From: Oscillospiraceae bacterium
GTDB lineage: Bacteria > Bacillota > Clostridia > Oscillospirales > Oscillospiraceae
Assembly: GCA_016293865.1 (NCBI GenBank)
Contig: JAEDDG010000038.1
Coordinates: forward strand, 1-18,288
DNA: 18,288 bases
Reading direction: 5' to 3'
A program made the translations under genes and the position numbers. This document shows, piece by piece, positions 1-6,326 of the stretch (its first letter is position 1; the number at the start of each line of letters is the position of its first letter). Under the pieces are notes generated by a model. The model had not been told where the DNA came from and made no database searches. It was given only the letters and a program-made list of their open reading frames with translations.

Positions 1-24
1 GGGTCTGAGCAGCGGGGAATGTGT

Positions 25-160
25 GCAAGGGGTTAAGACCCCTTGCGCGTTCAATCAAACAGGTTTTTCGCACTTCCTGAAGTTCGAAAAACCGCACGCA
101 GTGTGTCGAAAATACTTTTTCGACACACTGTGCTCCGGCGCACATATGTGCGCCGGAGCA
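25..160. repeat. Array of four consecutive hairpins
   Basis: Four inverted repeats stand almost end to end. The first has 8-bp arms at 25-32 and 39-46. The second spans 62-93, with 9-bp outer arms plus 5 inner pairs around a single mismatch. The third has 12-bp perfect arms at 101-112 and 117-128, and its inner arms are A/T tracts. The fourth is a 30-nt perfect palindrome at 131-160. They lie just past the stop of rubrerythrin, so one or more probably ends that transcript, and possibly one entering from the left. None is followed by a clean U-tract outside its own stem, so a simple intrinsic terminator explains only part of the array. No coding region is convincing in 1-184. Confidence 0.7.
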
Positions 161-184
161 GAATATCGGGGCAAATGCGGAAGA

Positions 185-724
185 TTAATAATTTTCGGCC
201 TTGACCATGAAGTAAGCCTGCGGATGCTTGCACACCGGGCACAGCTGCGGGGCCTTTTTGCCGATGACCAGGTGGCCGCAGTTGGAGCACTGCCAGATGA
301 CGTCGCCGTCCTTGGAGAAGACTTTGCCTTCCTTCACATTGTCCAGAAGCTTGAGATAACGGGCTTCATGGCCTTTTTCAATTTCACCGACCATCTGGAA
401 GAGGGCGGCAATATCATTGAAGCCTTCTTCTCTGGCTTCCTTGGCAAAGCCGGCGTACATGTCGGTCCACTCATAGTTTTCGCCGGCGGCGGCATCTGCC
501 AGATTGGCAGCGGTGTCCGGGATGGCGCCGTCATGCAGAAGCTTGAACCAGATCTTTGCATGTTCTTTCTCGTTCCGGGCGGTTTCTTCAAACAGCTCGG
601 CGATCTGAACATAACCGTCCTTGCGGGCCTTGGAGGCATAATAGGTGTATTTGTTTGTCGCCTGAGACTCGCCTGAAAATGCAGTCATGAGATTTGCTTC
701 AGTTTTTGAACCTTTCAATTCCAT
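185..724 (-). CDS. rbr: Rubrerythrin (non-haem di-iron peroxidase)
   Basis: This 179-aa protein has the standard rubrerythrin architecture. An N-terminal ferritin-like four-helix bundle carries the di-iron ligands, with two ExxH motifs (E52xxH55 and E116xxH119) and a further glutamate at E19. A C-terminal rubredoxin domain has four cysteines binding one iron (C146, C149, C162, C165). In anaerobes the family reduces hydrogen peroxide to water, with electrons passing from NAD(P)H through rubredoxin-type centres in the cytosol. The start is set at 724 rather than 742 because a GGGAG ribosome site lies about 8 nt before this ATG and because family members begin with the MELKGSKTE-type sequence. 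It is monocistronic, has a strong promoter with a Fur/PerR-like box, and runs into the hairpin array. Length and motifs are normal. Confidence 0.97.
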   Translation of the reverse strand: MELKGSKTEANLMTAFSGESQATNKYTYYASKARKDGYVQIAELFEETARNEKEHAKIWFKLLHDGAIPDTAANLADAAAGENYEWTDMYAGFAKEAREEGFNDIAALFQMVGEIEKGHEARYLKLLDNVKEGKVFSKDGDVIWQCSNCGHLVIGKKAPQLCPVCKHPQAYFMVKAENY

Positions 725-747
725 TGTAAAAACTCCCTTCATTAAAA

Positions 748-766
748 AATAAGAATCATTATCGAT
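748..766 (-). promoter_or_regulatory. Fur/PerR-like box of rubrerythrin
   Basis: Read on the minus strand, this stretch contains GATAATGATTCTTAT. It matches the 7-1-7 Fur/PerR consensus (TGATAATNATTATCA) well in its left half and partly in its right half. It lies just downstream of the -10 element, where a bound repressor would block transcription. PerR control of rubrerythrin is known in clostridia; here the assignment is inferred from sequence only. PerR and Fur sites cannot be told apart by eye. Confidence 0.55.
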
Positions 767-777
767 TTATTGATTTT

Positions 778-806
778 ATAATATATGTTTTGTTCGGATT
801 TGTCAA
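778..806 (-). promoter_or_regulatory. Promoter of rubrerythrin
   Basis: On the minus strand a perfect -35 TTGACA (806-801) is followed after exactly 17 nt by TATTAT (783-778), a one-mismatch -10. It points at rubrerythrin, with the transcription start expected near 771. Confidence 0.85.
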
Positions 807-934
807 GAATTATTTTAGCACCGGCTGTATTTTTACTCCGCCGGCTGAATTATATACCAATATGTTTGCAATTCGGCATTCATACATGGGAACCGGTCAT
901 GGAATTTCCGCCGGATATCAGGGAGGAAATGCGG

Positions 935-2194
935 ATGCACAGAGTGATACTGCATGCGGACATCAACAACTGCTTTGCCAGCATTGAGTGCCTGTACAAT
1001 GCGTCTTTGCGCGGAAAGCCTGTGGCTGTTGCCGGAGATGTGCAGGCACGGCACGGGATCATTCTGGCAAAGACGGAGCAGGCGAAAGCGATGGGCGTAC
1101 GGACGGGGGAACCCATCTGGCAGGCAAGGCAGAAATGCCCGGAGCTTGTGACGGTTCTCCCGCATTTTGACCGGTATCTGCGCTTTTCACGGATGACGCG
1201 CCAGATTTATGAGGAATATACGGATAAAGTGGAACCTTTCGGACTGGATGAGGCGTGGCTGGATGTAACCGGGTGCGGAGCAGACGATGAGACCGGGATG
1301 CGGACGGCAGAGGAGCTGCGGCGGCGGGTGAAGTTTGAGTGCGGCGTTACGATTTCAGTTGGAGCGGCGGATAATAAAATTTTTGCCAAGCTGGGGTCGG
1401 ATATGAAAAAGCCGGATGCCGTTACAGTCATTACGCCGGAAAATTTCCGGCAGAAGGTATGGCCTCTGCCCGTACAGGAGCTGCTGTATGTGGGACGCAG
1501 CACCGGGCGGAAACTGGCCGGGTACGGCGTGCGGACCATCGGGGAACTGGCCGGCACGGATCCGCGGGCACTGAAATGCTGGCTGGGGAAAACGGGAGAG
1601 ATGCTGCATGTATTTGCCAACGGCGGAGACAGAACGCCGGTGATGGTGAGCGGCGCTGAAAGCGAGATCAAAAGCATCGGAAACAGCACAACCACGCCCT
1701 GCGACCTGCAGAATGATGAAGATGTCGGCGTGGTTTTCTGGATACTGTGCGAGAGCGTGGCGGAGCGGATGCGCAGCCATGGCCTGATGGCACAGACGGT
1801 TCAGATCAGCGTCCGGGCCAGCGACCTGGAGACCTTTGAGCGGCAGGTAAAACTGGAAAGGCCCACGGTGCTGGCAAAGGATTTGCATCAGGCGGCCGCA
1901 GCGCTGTTTGCAGCCAATTACAGCTGGCGCCGTCCGGTACGGATGGTGGGCGTCCGGGCCTGCGGACTTATGCCGGATTCGGCGGCTGTACAGACAATGC
2001 TTTTTGAAAGCGAGGCCCGGCGGATTCGCCGGGAGACGCTGGAGCGCACTGTGGACGATCTGCGCCGCCGGTTCGGACACGCCTGTATCGGCCGGGCGTC
2101 GGTTGCCATGGATCCCCGGTTCGGCCGGCTGAATCCAAAGGAGGACAATGTGGCGCATCCGGTTTCCTTTTTGAAGCCCGGCGGGTTTGTATAG
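935..2194 (+). CDS. dinB: DNA polymerase IV, Y-family translesion polymerase
   Basis: This 419-aa Y-family polymerase copies past damaged template bases at low fidelity. The catalytic acidic residues are visible: D9 in the opening HADIN motif, and D105/E106 in the GLDEAWLDVT motif. The palm and fingers region continues to about residue 165 and includes NKIFAKLGSDMKKPD, the thumb-side motif typical of DinB. The little-finger domain occupies roughly residues 245-360. The start at 935 is chosen because GGAGG (922-926) lies 8 nt before it; the ATG at 929 is only 2 nt away, and the open frame back to 785 lacks family similarity. No obvious C-terminal QLxLF-type clamp-binding motif is seen; the protein ends with a short basic and proline/glycine tail. 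It is divergent from rubrerythrin, and no convincing LexA box was found upstream. Confidence 0.95.
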   Translation: MHRVILHADINNCFASIECLYNASLRGKPVAVAGDVQARHGIILAKTEQAKAMGVRTGEPIWQARQKCPELVTVLPHFDRYLRFSRMTRQIYEEYTDKVEPFGLDEAWLDVTGCGADDETGMRTAEELRRRVKFECGVTISVGAADNKIFAKLGSDMKKPDAVTVITPENFRQKVWPLPVQELLYVGRSTGRKLAGYGVRTIGELAGTDPRALKCWLGKTGEMLHVFANGGDRTPVMVSGAESEIKSIGNSTTTPCDLQNDEDVGVVFWILCESVAERMRSHGLMAQTVQISVRASDLETFERQVKLERPTVLAKDLHQAAAALFAANYSWRRPVRMVGVRACGLMPDSAAVQTMLFESEARRIRRETLERTVDDLRRRFGHACIGRASVAMDPRFGRLNPKEDNVAHPVSFLKPGGFV

Positions 2195-2231
2195 GGAGCC
2201 CGGCGGGGAAAATGAGCGCACAGGACATGAA

Positions 2232-2268
2232 AAGCGGCGCGCCTCCGGGGGACGGAGACGCGCCGCTT
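2232..2268. terminator. Hairpin terminator between convergent dinB and hypothetical gene
   Basis: Arms of 10 bp (2232-2241 and 2259-2268) are extended by 4 further pairs after one mismatch, around a G-rich loop. It sits between two convergent genes. The T-runs on both sides are short, so it may act as a bidirectional but imperfect terminator. Confidence 0.7.
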
Positions 2269-2278
2269 CAATTCTGTG

Positions 2279-3148
2279 TCAGCGTGCGAACCAGCGGATC
2301 GGATGGCGCTCAAAACCGCGGGACGGTTTGAGCGTATACGGATCGTAATACAGCGTGGCGATCCGGCCGTCAGAACGCACGACATTCCAGCCGAAATCCC
2401 AGTTTCCGCTGCTGTACTGCATGGGGATGGCCGGCGCTACGCGCACAAACGGGCGTGTTTCCGCCACCATGCAGCCTTCCCTGTGATAAAAGTAATGCGG
2501 TCCGGTCTGAACGAACACCGTGTGATCCAGCGCGTCGCCGCAGATGCCGGAAATGCCGACCTTCAGCTCGCAGCCATCCAGGGACGCGGCTTCAATGTCG
2601 CGCACGTTGCCGGACAGTACGTTGCCGTTTTCATCGCAGGAACAGATTTCTTCCCAGCAGTCGTTGACCATGAAGCGGTAGGAGAAGAAATCATAGATGA
2701 AGTTGGAGCAGGGGGCGTTGGTGTTTTGGTCAAAGCTGCTCATCAGATGGTATTTGCTTTCCAGAATGGGCGTGTCCTTGACGTTCGGGTCATAGACGCC
2801 GCCGTCCAGGAAAGGACGCGCAATGGACTGAAAACCGTTTTCATTGTACATGAAAAAGGACATGGACGCCCGGGGACCGAAGCGGTCCGGCAGCTGCACC
2901 GGCTGGCGGAAGGTCATCATAGCGGCAACCCAGCGATCATCAAGCAGATAGGTGCAGGGGAAGTCGGAAACCTCCTGAATCAGGTCATCGTTGTCGGAGC
3001 TTGCATCGATATGCTCATTGTGCTGGAAACCGGTATAGATACGCAGATCGGCACCGCGGCGGATGGCGTCGCGCAGAGCCTCGGCACTGCCGGCGGTAAT
3101 ATTGCGCTGGGAATCATATTCCAGAACGCTGTTCCATTTTGTAGGCAT
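2279..3148 (-). CDS. Uncharacterised 289-aa soluble protein
   Basis: I do not recognise this family. The ORF is a real gene: AAGGAG lies 8-9 nt before the ATG, an extended -10 promoter lies upstream, a hairpin lies downstream, and the composition is protein-like throughout. The product has no signal peptide or membrane segment. It is rich in aromatic residues, Asp and Asn. Features include DAIRRGADLRIYTGF near residues 25-40, the run HNEHIDASSDNDD at about 43-56, a central NAPCSNFIYDFFSYRF stretch, and a C-terminal GNWDFGWNVVRSDGR motif ending in PIRWFAR. Histidine/acidic clusters could bind a metal or a sugar, but this is speculation. It is monocistronic, with dinB convergent on one side and tRNA-Ala on the other, so context says little about its job. 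Confidence 0.85.
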   Translation of the reverse strand: MPTKWNSVLEYDSQRNITAGSAEALRDAIRRGADLRIYTGFQHNEHIDASSDNDDLIQEVSDFPCTYLLDDRWVAAMMTFRQPVQLPDRFGPRASMSFFMYNENGFQSIARPFLDGGVYDPNVKDTPILESKYHLMSSFDQNTNAPCSNFIYDFFSYRFMVNDCWEEICSCDENGNVLSGNVRDIEAASLDGCELKVGISGICGDALDHTVFVQTGPHYFYHREGCMVAETRPFVRVAPAIPMQYSSGNWDFGWNVVRSDGRIATLYYDPYTLKPSRGFERHPIRWFAR

Positions 3149-3180
3149 ATGGGATATCTCCTTATCTTGAAATATGTTGA

Positions 3181-3189
3181 ATTATATCA
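3181..3189 (-). promoter_or_regulatory. Extended -10 promoter of the uncharacterised gene
   Basis: On the minus strand, TGATATAAT (3189-3181) is a consensus -10 with the extended TGn element, about 30 nt before the gene start. The -35 position (TTTTCC) is poor, as is common for extended -10 promoters. Confidence 0.55.
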
Positions 3190-3211
3190 GACTCGGGGAG
3201 CCGGGAAAAGG

Positions 3212-3247
3212 TCTGAACACAGCTTAAAATATCCGGAGATGTTCAGA
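3212..3247. repeat. Inverted repeat upstream of the uncharacterised gene promoter
   Basis: TCTGAACA (3212-3219) is mirrored by TGTTCAGA (3240-3247) with a 20-nt spacer. It lies just upstream of the weak -35 region of the minus-strand promoter. It could be an activator site; no regulator is adjacent. Chance occurrence is possible. Confidence 0.3.
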
Positions 3248-3312
3248 TTGAGCAAGAAATCAGAGAATTCCGGCCGGAAGATGAAAAAAATAAAAAATCC
3301 TGAAATTTGGTA

Positions 3313-3341
3313 TTGATTTTACAGAGGAGCTGTGCTATTAT
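3313..3341 (+). promoter_or_regulatory. Promoter of tRNA-Ala
   Basis: TTGATT (3313-3318) and TATTAT (3336-3341) are separated by 17 nt. The expected start lies near 3348, about 28 nt before the mature tRNA 5' end. Confidence 0.75.
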
Positions 3342-3375
3342 ATCAACCGTCGGCTCTGGCCGATTAAAATGAGAT

Positions 3376-3451
3376 GGGGGCGTAGCTCAGCTGGGAGAGC
3401 GCCTGAATGGCATTCAGGAGGTCAACGGTTCGATCCCGTCCGTCTCCACCA
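3376..3451 (+). tRNA. tRNA-Ala, anticodon GGC
   Basis: A full cloverleaf of 76 nt is seen. The 7-bp acceptor stem (3376-3382 with 3441-3447) contains the G3:U70 wobble that identifies alanine tRNAs. The D arm is GCTC/GAGC. The anticodon arm is CCTGA/TCAGG with loop ATGGCAT and anticodon GGC at 3409-3411. The T loop is TTCGATC and CCA is encoded. The first pair of the T stem (A49, C65) is a mismatch. It decodes GCC and GCU codons. Confidence 0.97.
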
Positions 3452-3480
3452 CGCCGGAGCAGTTTTGCTCCGGCGTTTTT
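3452..3480 (+). terminator. Intrinsic terminator after tRNA-Ala
   Basis: Perfect 10-bp arms, CGCCGGAGCA (3452-3461) and TGCTCCGGCG (3466-3475), close a 4-nt loop and are followed by five Ts. It begins directly after the CCA of the tRNA. Confidence 0.92.
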
Positions 3481-3520
3481 CTTGTATTTTATACGCTTTG
3501 CAGAATTGGAGGATATAAAA

Positions 3521-3721
3521 ATGAAGGTAACAAAAGATATGACCATGGGCCAGATGCTGGATATGGACCGCGGAATTGCGTATATCCTGATGCAGTGCGG
3601 CATGCATTGCGTCGGCTGCCCCTCTTCCATCGGCGAGAGCCTTGAGGAGGCCTGCGCAGTTCACGGCCTGAACAGCGACGATGTGCTGAAAGCCATCAAT
3701 GATTATCTGGAGACAAAGTAA
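3521..3721 (+). CDS. DUF1858 redox-disulfide protein, 66 aa
   Basis: This small cytosolic protein has the DUF1858 fold, also called the hybrid-cluster-protein-associated redox disulfide domain. The family hallmark is visible: an MTMGQML-type start of helix 1, then a cysteine cluster C26-x3-C30-x2-C33 followed by PSS, and a C-terminal helix beginning at LNSDDVLKAIN. The exact role is unproven; the cysteines suggest thiol-disulfide or metal redox work, often in anaerobes. The start is set by GGAGG at 3508-3512, 8 nt before the ATG. It begins 40 nt after the tRNA terminator with no strong promoter of its own, so it may depend on readthrough or on a weak promoter inside the terminator region. No hybrid cluster protein is encoded nearby. 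Confidence 0.9.
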   Translation: MKVTKDMTMGQMLDMDRGIAYILMQCGMHCVGCPSSIGESLEEACAVHGLNSDDVLKAINDYLETK

Positions 3722-3744
3722 TCAGGAAATACAGAGCGTTAAAA

Positions 3745-3774
3745 AGCGCGCCGCAATGCTGCGGCGCGCTTTTT
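3745..3774. terminator. Bidirectional terminator between DUF1858 gene and UroD-like gene
   Basis: Perfect 11-bp arms, AGCGCGCCGCA (3745-3755) and TGCGGCGCGCT (3760-3770), are flanked by A-run and T-run on the two sides. It serves both convergent genes. Confidence 0.92.
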
Positions 3775-3776
3775 CG

Positions 3777-4865
3777 TTATCCGCGTCCGATGATGCGGGA
3801 AACCTCACGAACCCGCGCGTCAATCGCATCCGGCGGGACCTGATCGGCGACGCCGAGAATCATCCGCTGGTCGTCCAGCGCAAGGAGCTTCTGAATATGG
3901 GATTCAAACTGCCGGTCGGTAAAGGCGGGTGTAAACATAGCGCCGGGCAGGCCGCCCCAGATGAAAATATCCGCGCCGGCCTCTGTCCGCAGCGCCTCCG
4001 GCGGGATGTCGCCCACCGGAGCCGGCGTCACTGCCTCTGCAATGTCAAAGCCGGCACTGTGCAGCTTGCCGAGGCAGGGCTTCAGCGTGCCGTCAATGTG
4101 AATGGATACGGTTTTTCCGGCTTTATGCAGGATATCAGTCACACGCCGGTAATAAGCCAGATTATACCGGTCAAAAAATGAGCCGGTAATCTCGCTGGAG
4201 AGATTTTCCGCAAACTCTGTCAGCGGCGCGCCGGAACCGGCCAGAATGTCAAAAACGGGCATCTGGGCCTCCTCAATCCGGGTCAGGCAATCCTCAAATT
4301 CATCGGGGTCGTCTGCGAAAAGCTCCACCGTACACGCCACGCCGGCCCACCGGGCCAGCAATTTCTGAATGGGCGCGACGGAAACCGGCGCCAGTTCCAC
4401 AGCAACGCCGTCTTCCCCGTACAGGGCGTCCCGCTGCCGGAAGGGTTCATAGTCCGGCAGGTAGCGGATTTGCTCGAAAATGTGCGCCATGACTTTCAGA
4501 TCTTCCAGGTTTTTTACAAAGTGCTCCGTGTATGCATAGGAATAATTGGACGGCAGATATCTCTGGACGCTGGTCAGTTCGCCGTATTTTGTGCGGTATC
4601 TGGAGACAATGCCATCCGGCGTCACCTGCTCATCAAAACTGACGCCGCCGGAATATTCAACGCGGTAGGTCTGCGGCGCATAAAAGCAGATGCCGACCTT
4701 CCGGTCCCGGTAAAAGCGGACCTCGCCCGCGGGCCCTTTGTATTTTTCCGGCAGGCAGCCGCGCTGTGCCAGGGAAAAATAGTAATATGAGAGGTCGCCG
4801 AACCATGGGATCAAATCGGTCCGTTCACCGTGTATGCGCTTCCAGAAATCACTGCGGATAGACAT
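3777..4865 (-). CDS. Uroporphyrinogen decarboxylase (URO-D) superfamily protein, not HemE
   Basis: This 362-aa protein belongs to the URO-D TIM-barrel superfamily, which includes HemE and the zinc-dependent cobalamin methyltransferases of the MtaA/CmuA type. The signature EAVTPAPVGD is at residues 277-286, preceded by SIHIDGTLKP (254-263) and followed by IFIWGGLPG. The HemE N-terminal arginine-rich motif (RQAGR) is absent. The position that is HxC in MtaA-type zinc sites reads H256-I-D258, so neither haem synthesis nor a standard zinc-thiol methyltransfer is supported. It follows the FucI-like gene by 35 nt with its own AAAGGAG site, so the two are co-transcribed under the LacI-type operator. 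A bidirectional terminator closes the unit. The substrate is unknown; a role in sugar-acid or methylated-compound breakdown is only inferred. Length is normal for the family. Confidence 0.85.
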   Translation of the reverse strand: MSIRSDFWKRIHGERTDLIPWFGDLSYYYFSLAQRGCLPEKYKGPAGEVRFYRDRKVGICFYAPQTYRVEYSGGVSFDEQVTPDGIVSRYRTKYGELTSVQRYLPSNYSYAYTEHFVKNLEDLKVMAHIFEQIRYLPDYEPFRQRDALYGEDGVAVELAPVSVAPIQKLLARWAGVACTVELFADDPDEFEDCLTRIEEAQMPVFDILAGSGAPLTEFAENLSSEITGSFFDRYNLAYYRRVTDILHKAGKTVSIHIDGTLKPCLGKLHSAGFDIAEAVTPAPVGDIPPEALRTEAGADIFIWGGLPGAMFTPAFTDRQFESHIQKLLALDDQRMILGVADQVPPDAIDARVREVSRIIGRG

Positions 4866-4900
4866 GGCGTTCTCCTTTCCGGATGGTGGGGCAGCAGCCG

Positions 4901-6226
4901 TCAGACTCTGCGCGCCTCAATGCCGGTCAGCGCGGCAAACTGTTCCAGCTCCTGCGTCAGATCTCCGTAGGCCAGCGCAAAATGCTGTCCGGCGTATTCC
5001 TGACACAGCTTTTTTACACTGCCGTCGAGCGTCACGTTCAGGGCCGGCATGCAGCCGCCGCGCGGCTGGGTTTCAATACCGGTGCCTGTGCCGTAAAGCA
5101 GATGATAGGTGCCGATATCTTCGACAAGCCGCAGATAAGTGACTTTCTCAGGCCGCAGGACACCGCAGACCTGTACGCCGGAAAAGCCGGGGTGTTCCAT
5201 GAACTTCTGAACGTACGGCGTACCCTGCGCCATGCTGAAGGGCATGAAGCCGCAGGGAGAGAACTGCACGGTGTTGTCCCAGTGGGTCAGCGCGTCGCCA
5301 TACCAGGATACCTGGCCGGAAAGGCAGTGCAGCAGAAGCATGGATACTGTATTCAGAATGTCGCCTTCGCAGGATGCGGTGATGCCGTCCTCTGCCAGAA
5401 GAGAGAGCGCAACACAGGGGACAGCCCTGTATTCCTTGGAGAGCTCATACTGGCACTTGAGATTGACCGCTGCCCAGCCTTTTTCCGCGCAGAAACGGCG
5501 CAGCGCCGCATACATAGCCATGGTCCGGCGGAGCATTTCAGGCGCTGCATCCGCTTTGACCCGGGCGACGGCGTGCAGACGGGCCAGAGCCGCGTCCACC
5601 TCGGCTGCCGGTACGCCCTCAGATGCACGCAGGAGGGAATATGTATCCATCTGCTCAATTTCCGGGCCGATTTTATAGCGCATCAGAACGTGATCAAAGG
5701 TGCCGGTATAGATGCTCATGGATGTGTAGCCGAAAAGACCGATTTTTGCGTAAAACAGCGCGTCGACAGCGGCTGCCGCGCTGGAGAAGCTCCTGAGCTG
5801 TGCCCGCGCGGAAGGATCCTTCCAGCTGGCGATCAGCATGGGGCAGGGGAGACCCAGCCGCTGCACAACACCGGCAAACATGGCGGCGGACACATAGGAG
5901 CCCGTGCTGTCCATCCTGCCGTTGATTTCTTCCACGGGAAAGCCCCAGAGCATACAGGGGCGGCCGCGCAGTTCCTTGAGCGCGGTCATGACTACGTTGC
6001 ACTCCACCCAGCTGGTCAGTACAAGGATTGCGCCGCAGCAGTCCTGCGTTTCCACAAGCGCCCGTGCCGCGGCTGCCGCCTCCTGATCCGTTGTGGCGAT
6101 GGGATGCACTTCGGCATGAATAAAAGGCAGGCCGTCTGCGCAGCTGATCACTTCGCGCTGGATCGCCGCGGTGGTTTCACCAAGATAGTCCGCATGGCCG
6201 ATCCATAAAAAACCGACTTTTTTCAT
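4901..6226 (-). CDS. L-fucose/L-arabinose isomerase-fold protein of unknown substrate
   Basis: This 441-aa protein resembles the FucI/AraA isomerase superfamily. The N-terminal half has Rossmann-like segments: MKKVGFLWIGHADY at the start, GAILVLTSWVE near 65-75, and CMLWGFPVEE at 91-100. The C-terminal half carries the presumed metal-site motifs: E261 in CQYELS, E287 and D289 in SCEGDILNTVSML, and H415 in GQHFALAYGD. These parallel Glu, Asp and His metal ligands of L-fucose isomerase. Classical FucI is near 590 residues, so this is a shorter divergent subfamily and true fucose activity is doubtful. The start is set at 6226, not 6274, because the upstream ATG lies inside the operator; the ribosome site is weak (GGCGG). 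It is the first gene of a two-gene operon with the UroD-like gene, next to lacI. Confidence 0.83.
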   Translation of the reverse strand: MKKVGFLWIGHADYLGETTAAIQREVISCADGLPFIHAEVHPIATTDQEAAAAARALVETQDCCGAILVLTSWVECNVVMTALKELRGRPCMLWGFPVEEINGRMDSTGSYVSAAMFAGVVQRLGLPCPMLIASWKDPSARAQLRSFSSAAAAVDALFYAKIGLFGYTSMSIYTGTFDHVLMRYKIGPEIEQMDTYSLLRASEGVPAAEVDAALARLHAVARVKADAAPEMLRRTMAMYAALRRFCAEKGWAAVNLKCQYELSKEYRAVPCVALSLLAEDGITASCEGDILNTVSMLLLHCLSGQVSWYGDALTHWDNTVQFSPCGFMPFSMAQGTPYVQKFMEHPGFSGVQVCGVLRPEKVTYLRLVEDIGTYHLLYGTGTGIETQPRGGCMPALNVTLDGSVKKLCQEYAGQHFALAYGDLTQELEQFAALTGIEARRV

Positions 6227-6256
6227 AGAAATATCGCCGCCATTTCTTAAAATCTC

Positions 6257-6276
6257 AAATGCAATCGTTTGCATTT
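6257..6276. promoter_or_regulatory. LacI-family operator at the FucI-like/UroD-like operon
   Basis: The 20-nt sequence AAATGCAATCGTTTGCATTT is a palindrome except at two central bases and has the central CG typical of LacI/CcpA-family sites. It begins about 7 nt past the -10 element, so a bound repressor would cover the transcription start. The adjacent lacI gene is the likely partner. It also fits the degenerate cre consensus, so CcpA binding is an alternative or an addition. Confidence 0.8.
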
Positions 6277-6282
6277 TTTGCT

Positions 6283-6311
6283 AAAATAACATATCCGCCG
6301 GGTGAAGTCAA
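6283..6311 (-). promoter_or_regulatory. Promoter of the FucI-like/UroD-like operon
   Basis: On the minus strand, TTGACT (6311-6306) and TATTTT (6288-6283) are separated by 17 nt. The palindromic operator follows directly. The promoter lies between the stop of lacI and the FucI-like gene, so the operon can be expressed apart from lacI. Confidence 0.8.
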
Positions 6312-6326
6312 GCATGCCGGCGCATG

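Noticed and set aside
785..934. N-terminal extension of DinB and a LexA box in this region
   Set aside because: The extension has no DinB similarity, and the start at 935 has the best-spaced ribosome site. No GAAC-N4-GTTC-type site was found.
2276..3316. Long plus-strand ORF of 346 aa
   Set aside because: It is the antisense shadow of the 289-aa minus-strand gene, with no ribosome site, and runs through the promoter region of that gene. The composition is not protein-like.
3777..4865. Annotation as HemE for porphyrin synthesis
   Set aside because: The N-terminal HemE signature is missing, no other haem genes are near, and the operon partner is a sugar-isomerase-fold protein.
4883..6208. Plus-strand ORF of 441 aa
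   Set aside because: It is opposite the FucI-like gene, is rich in His, Arg and Ala, and shows no domain or start signals.
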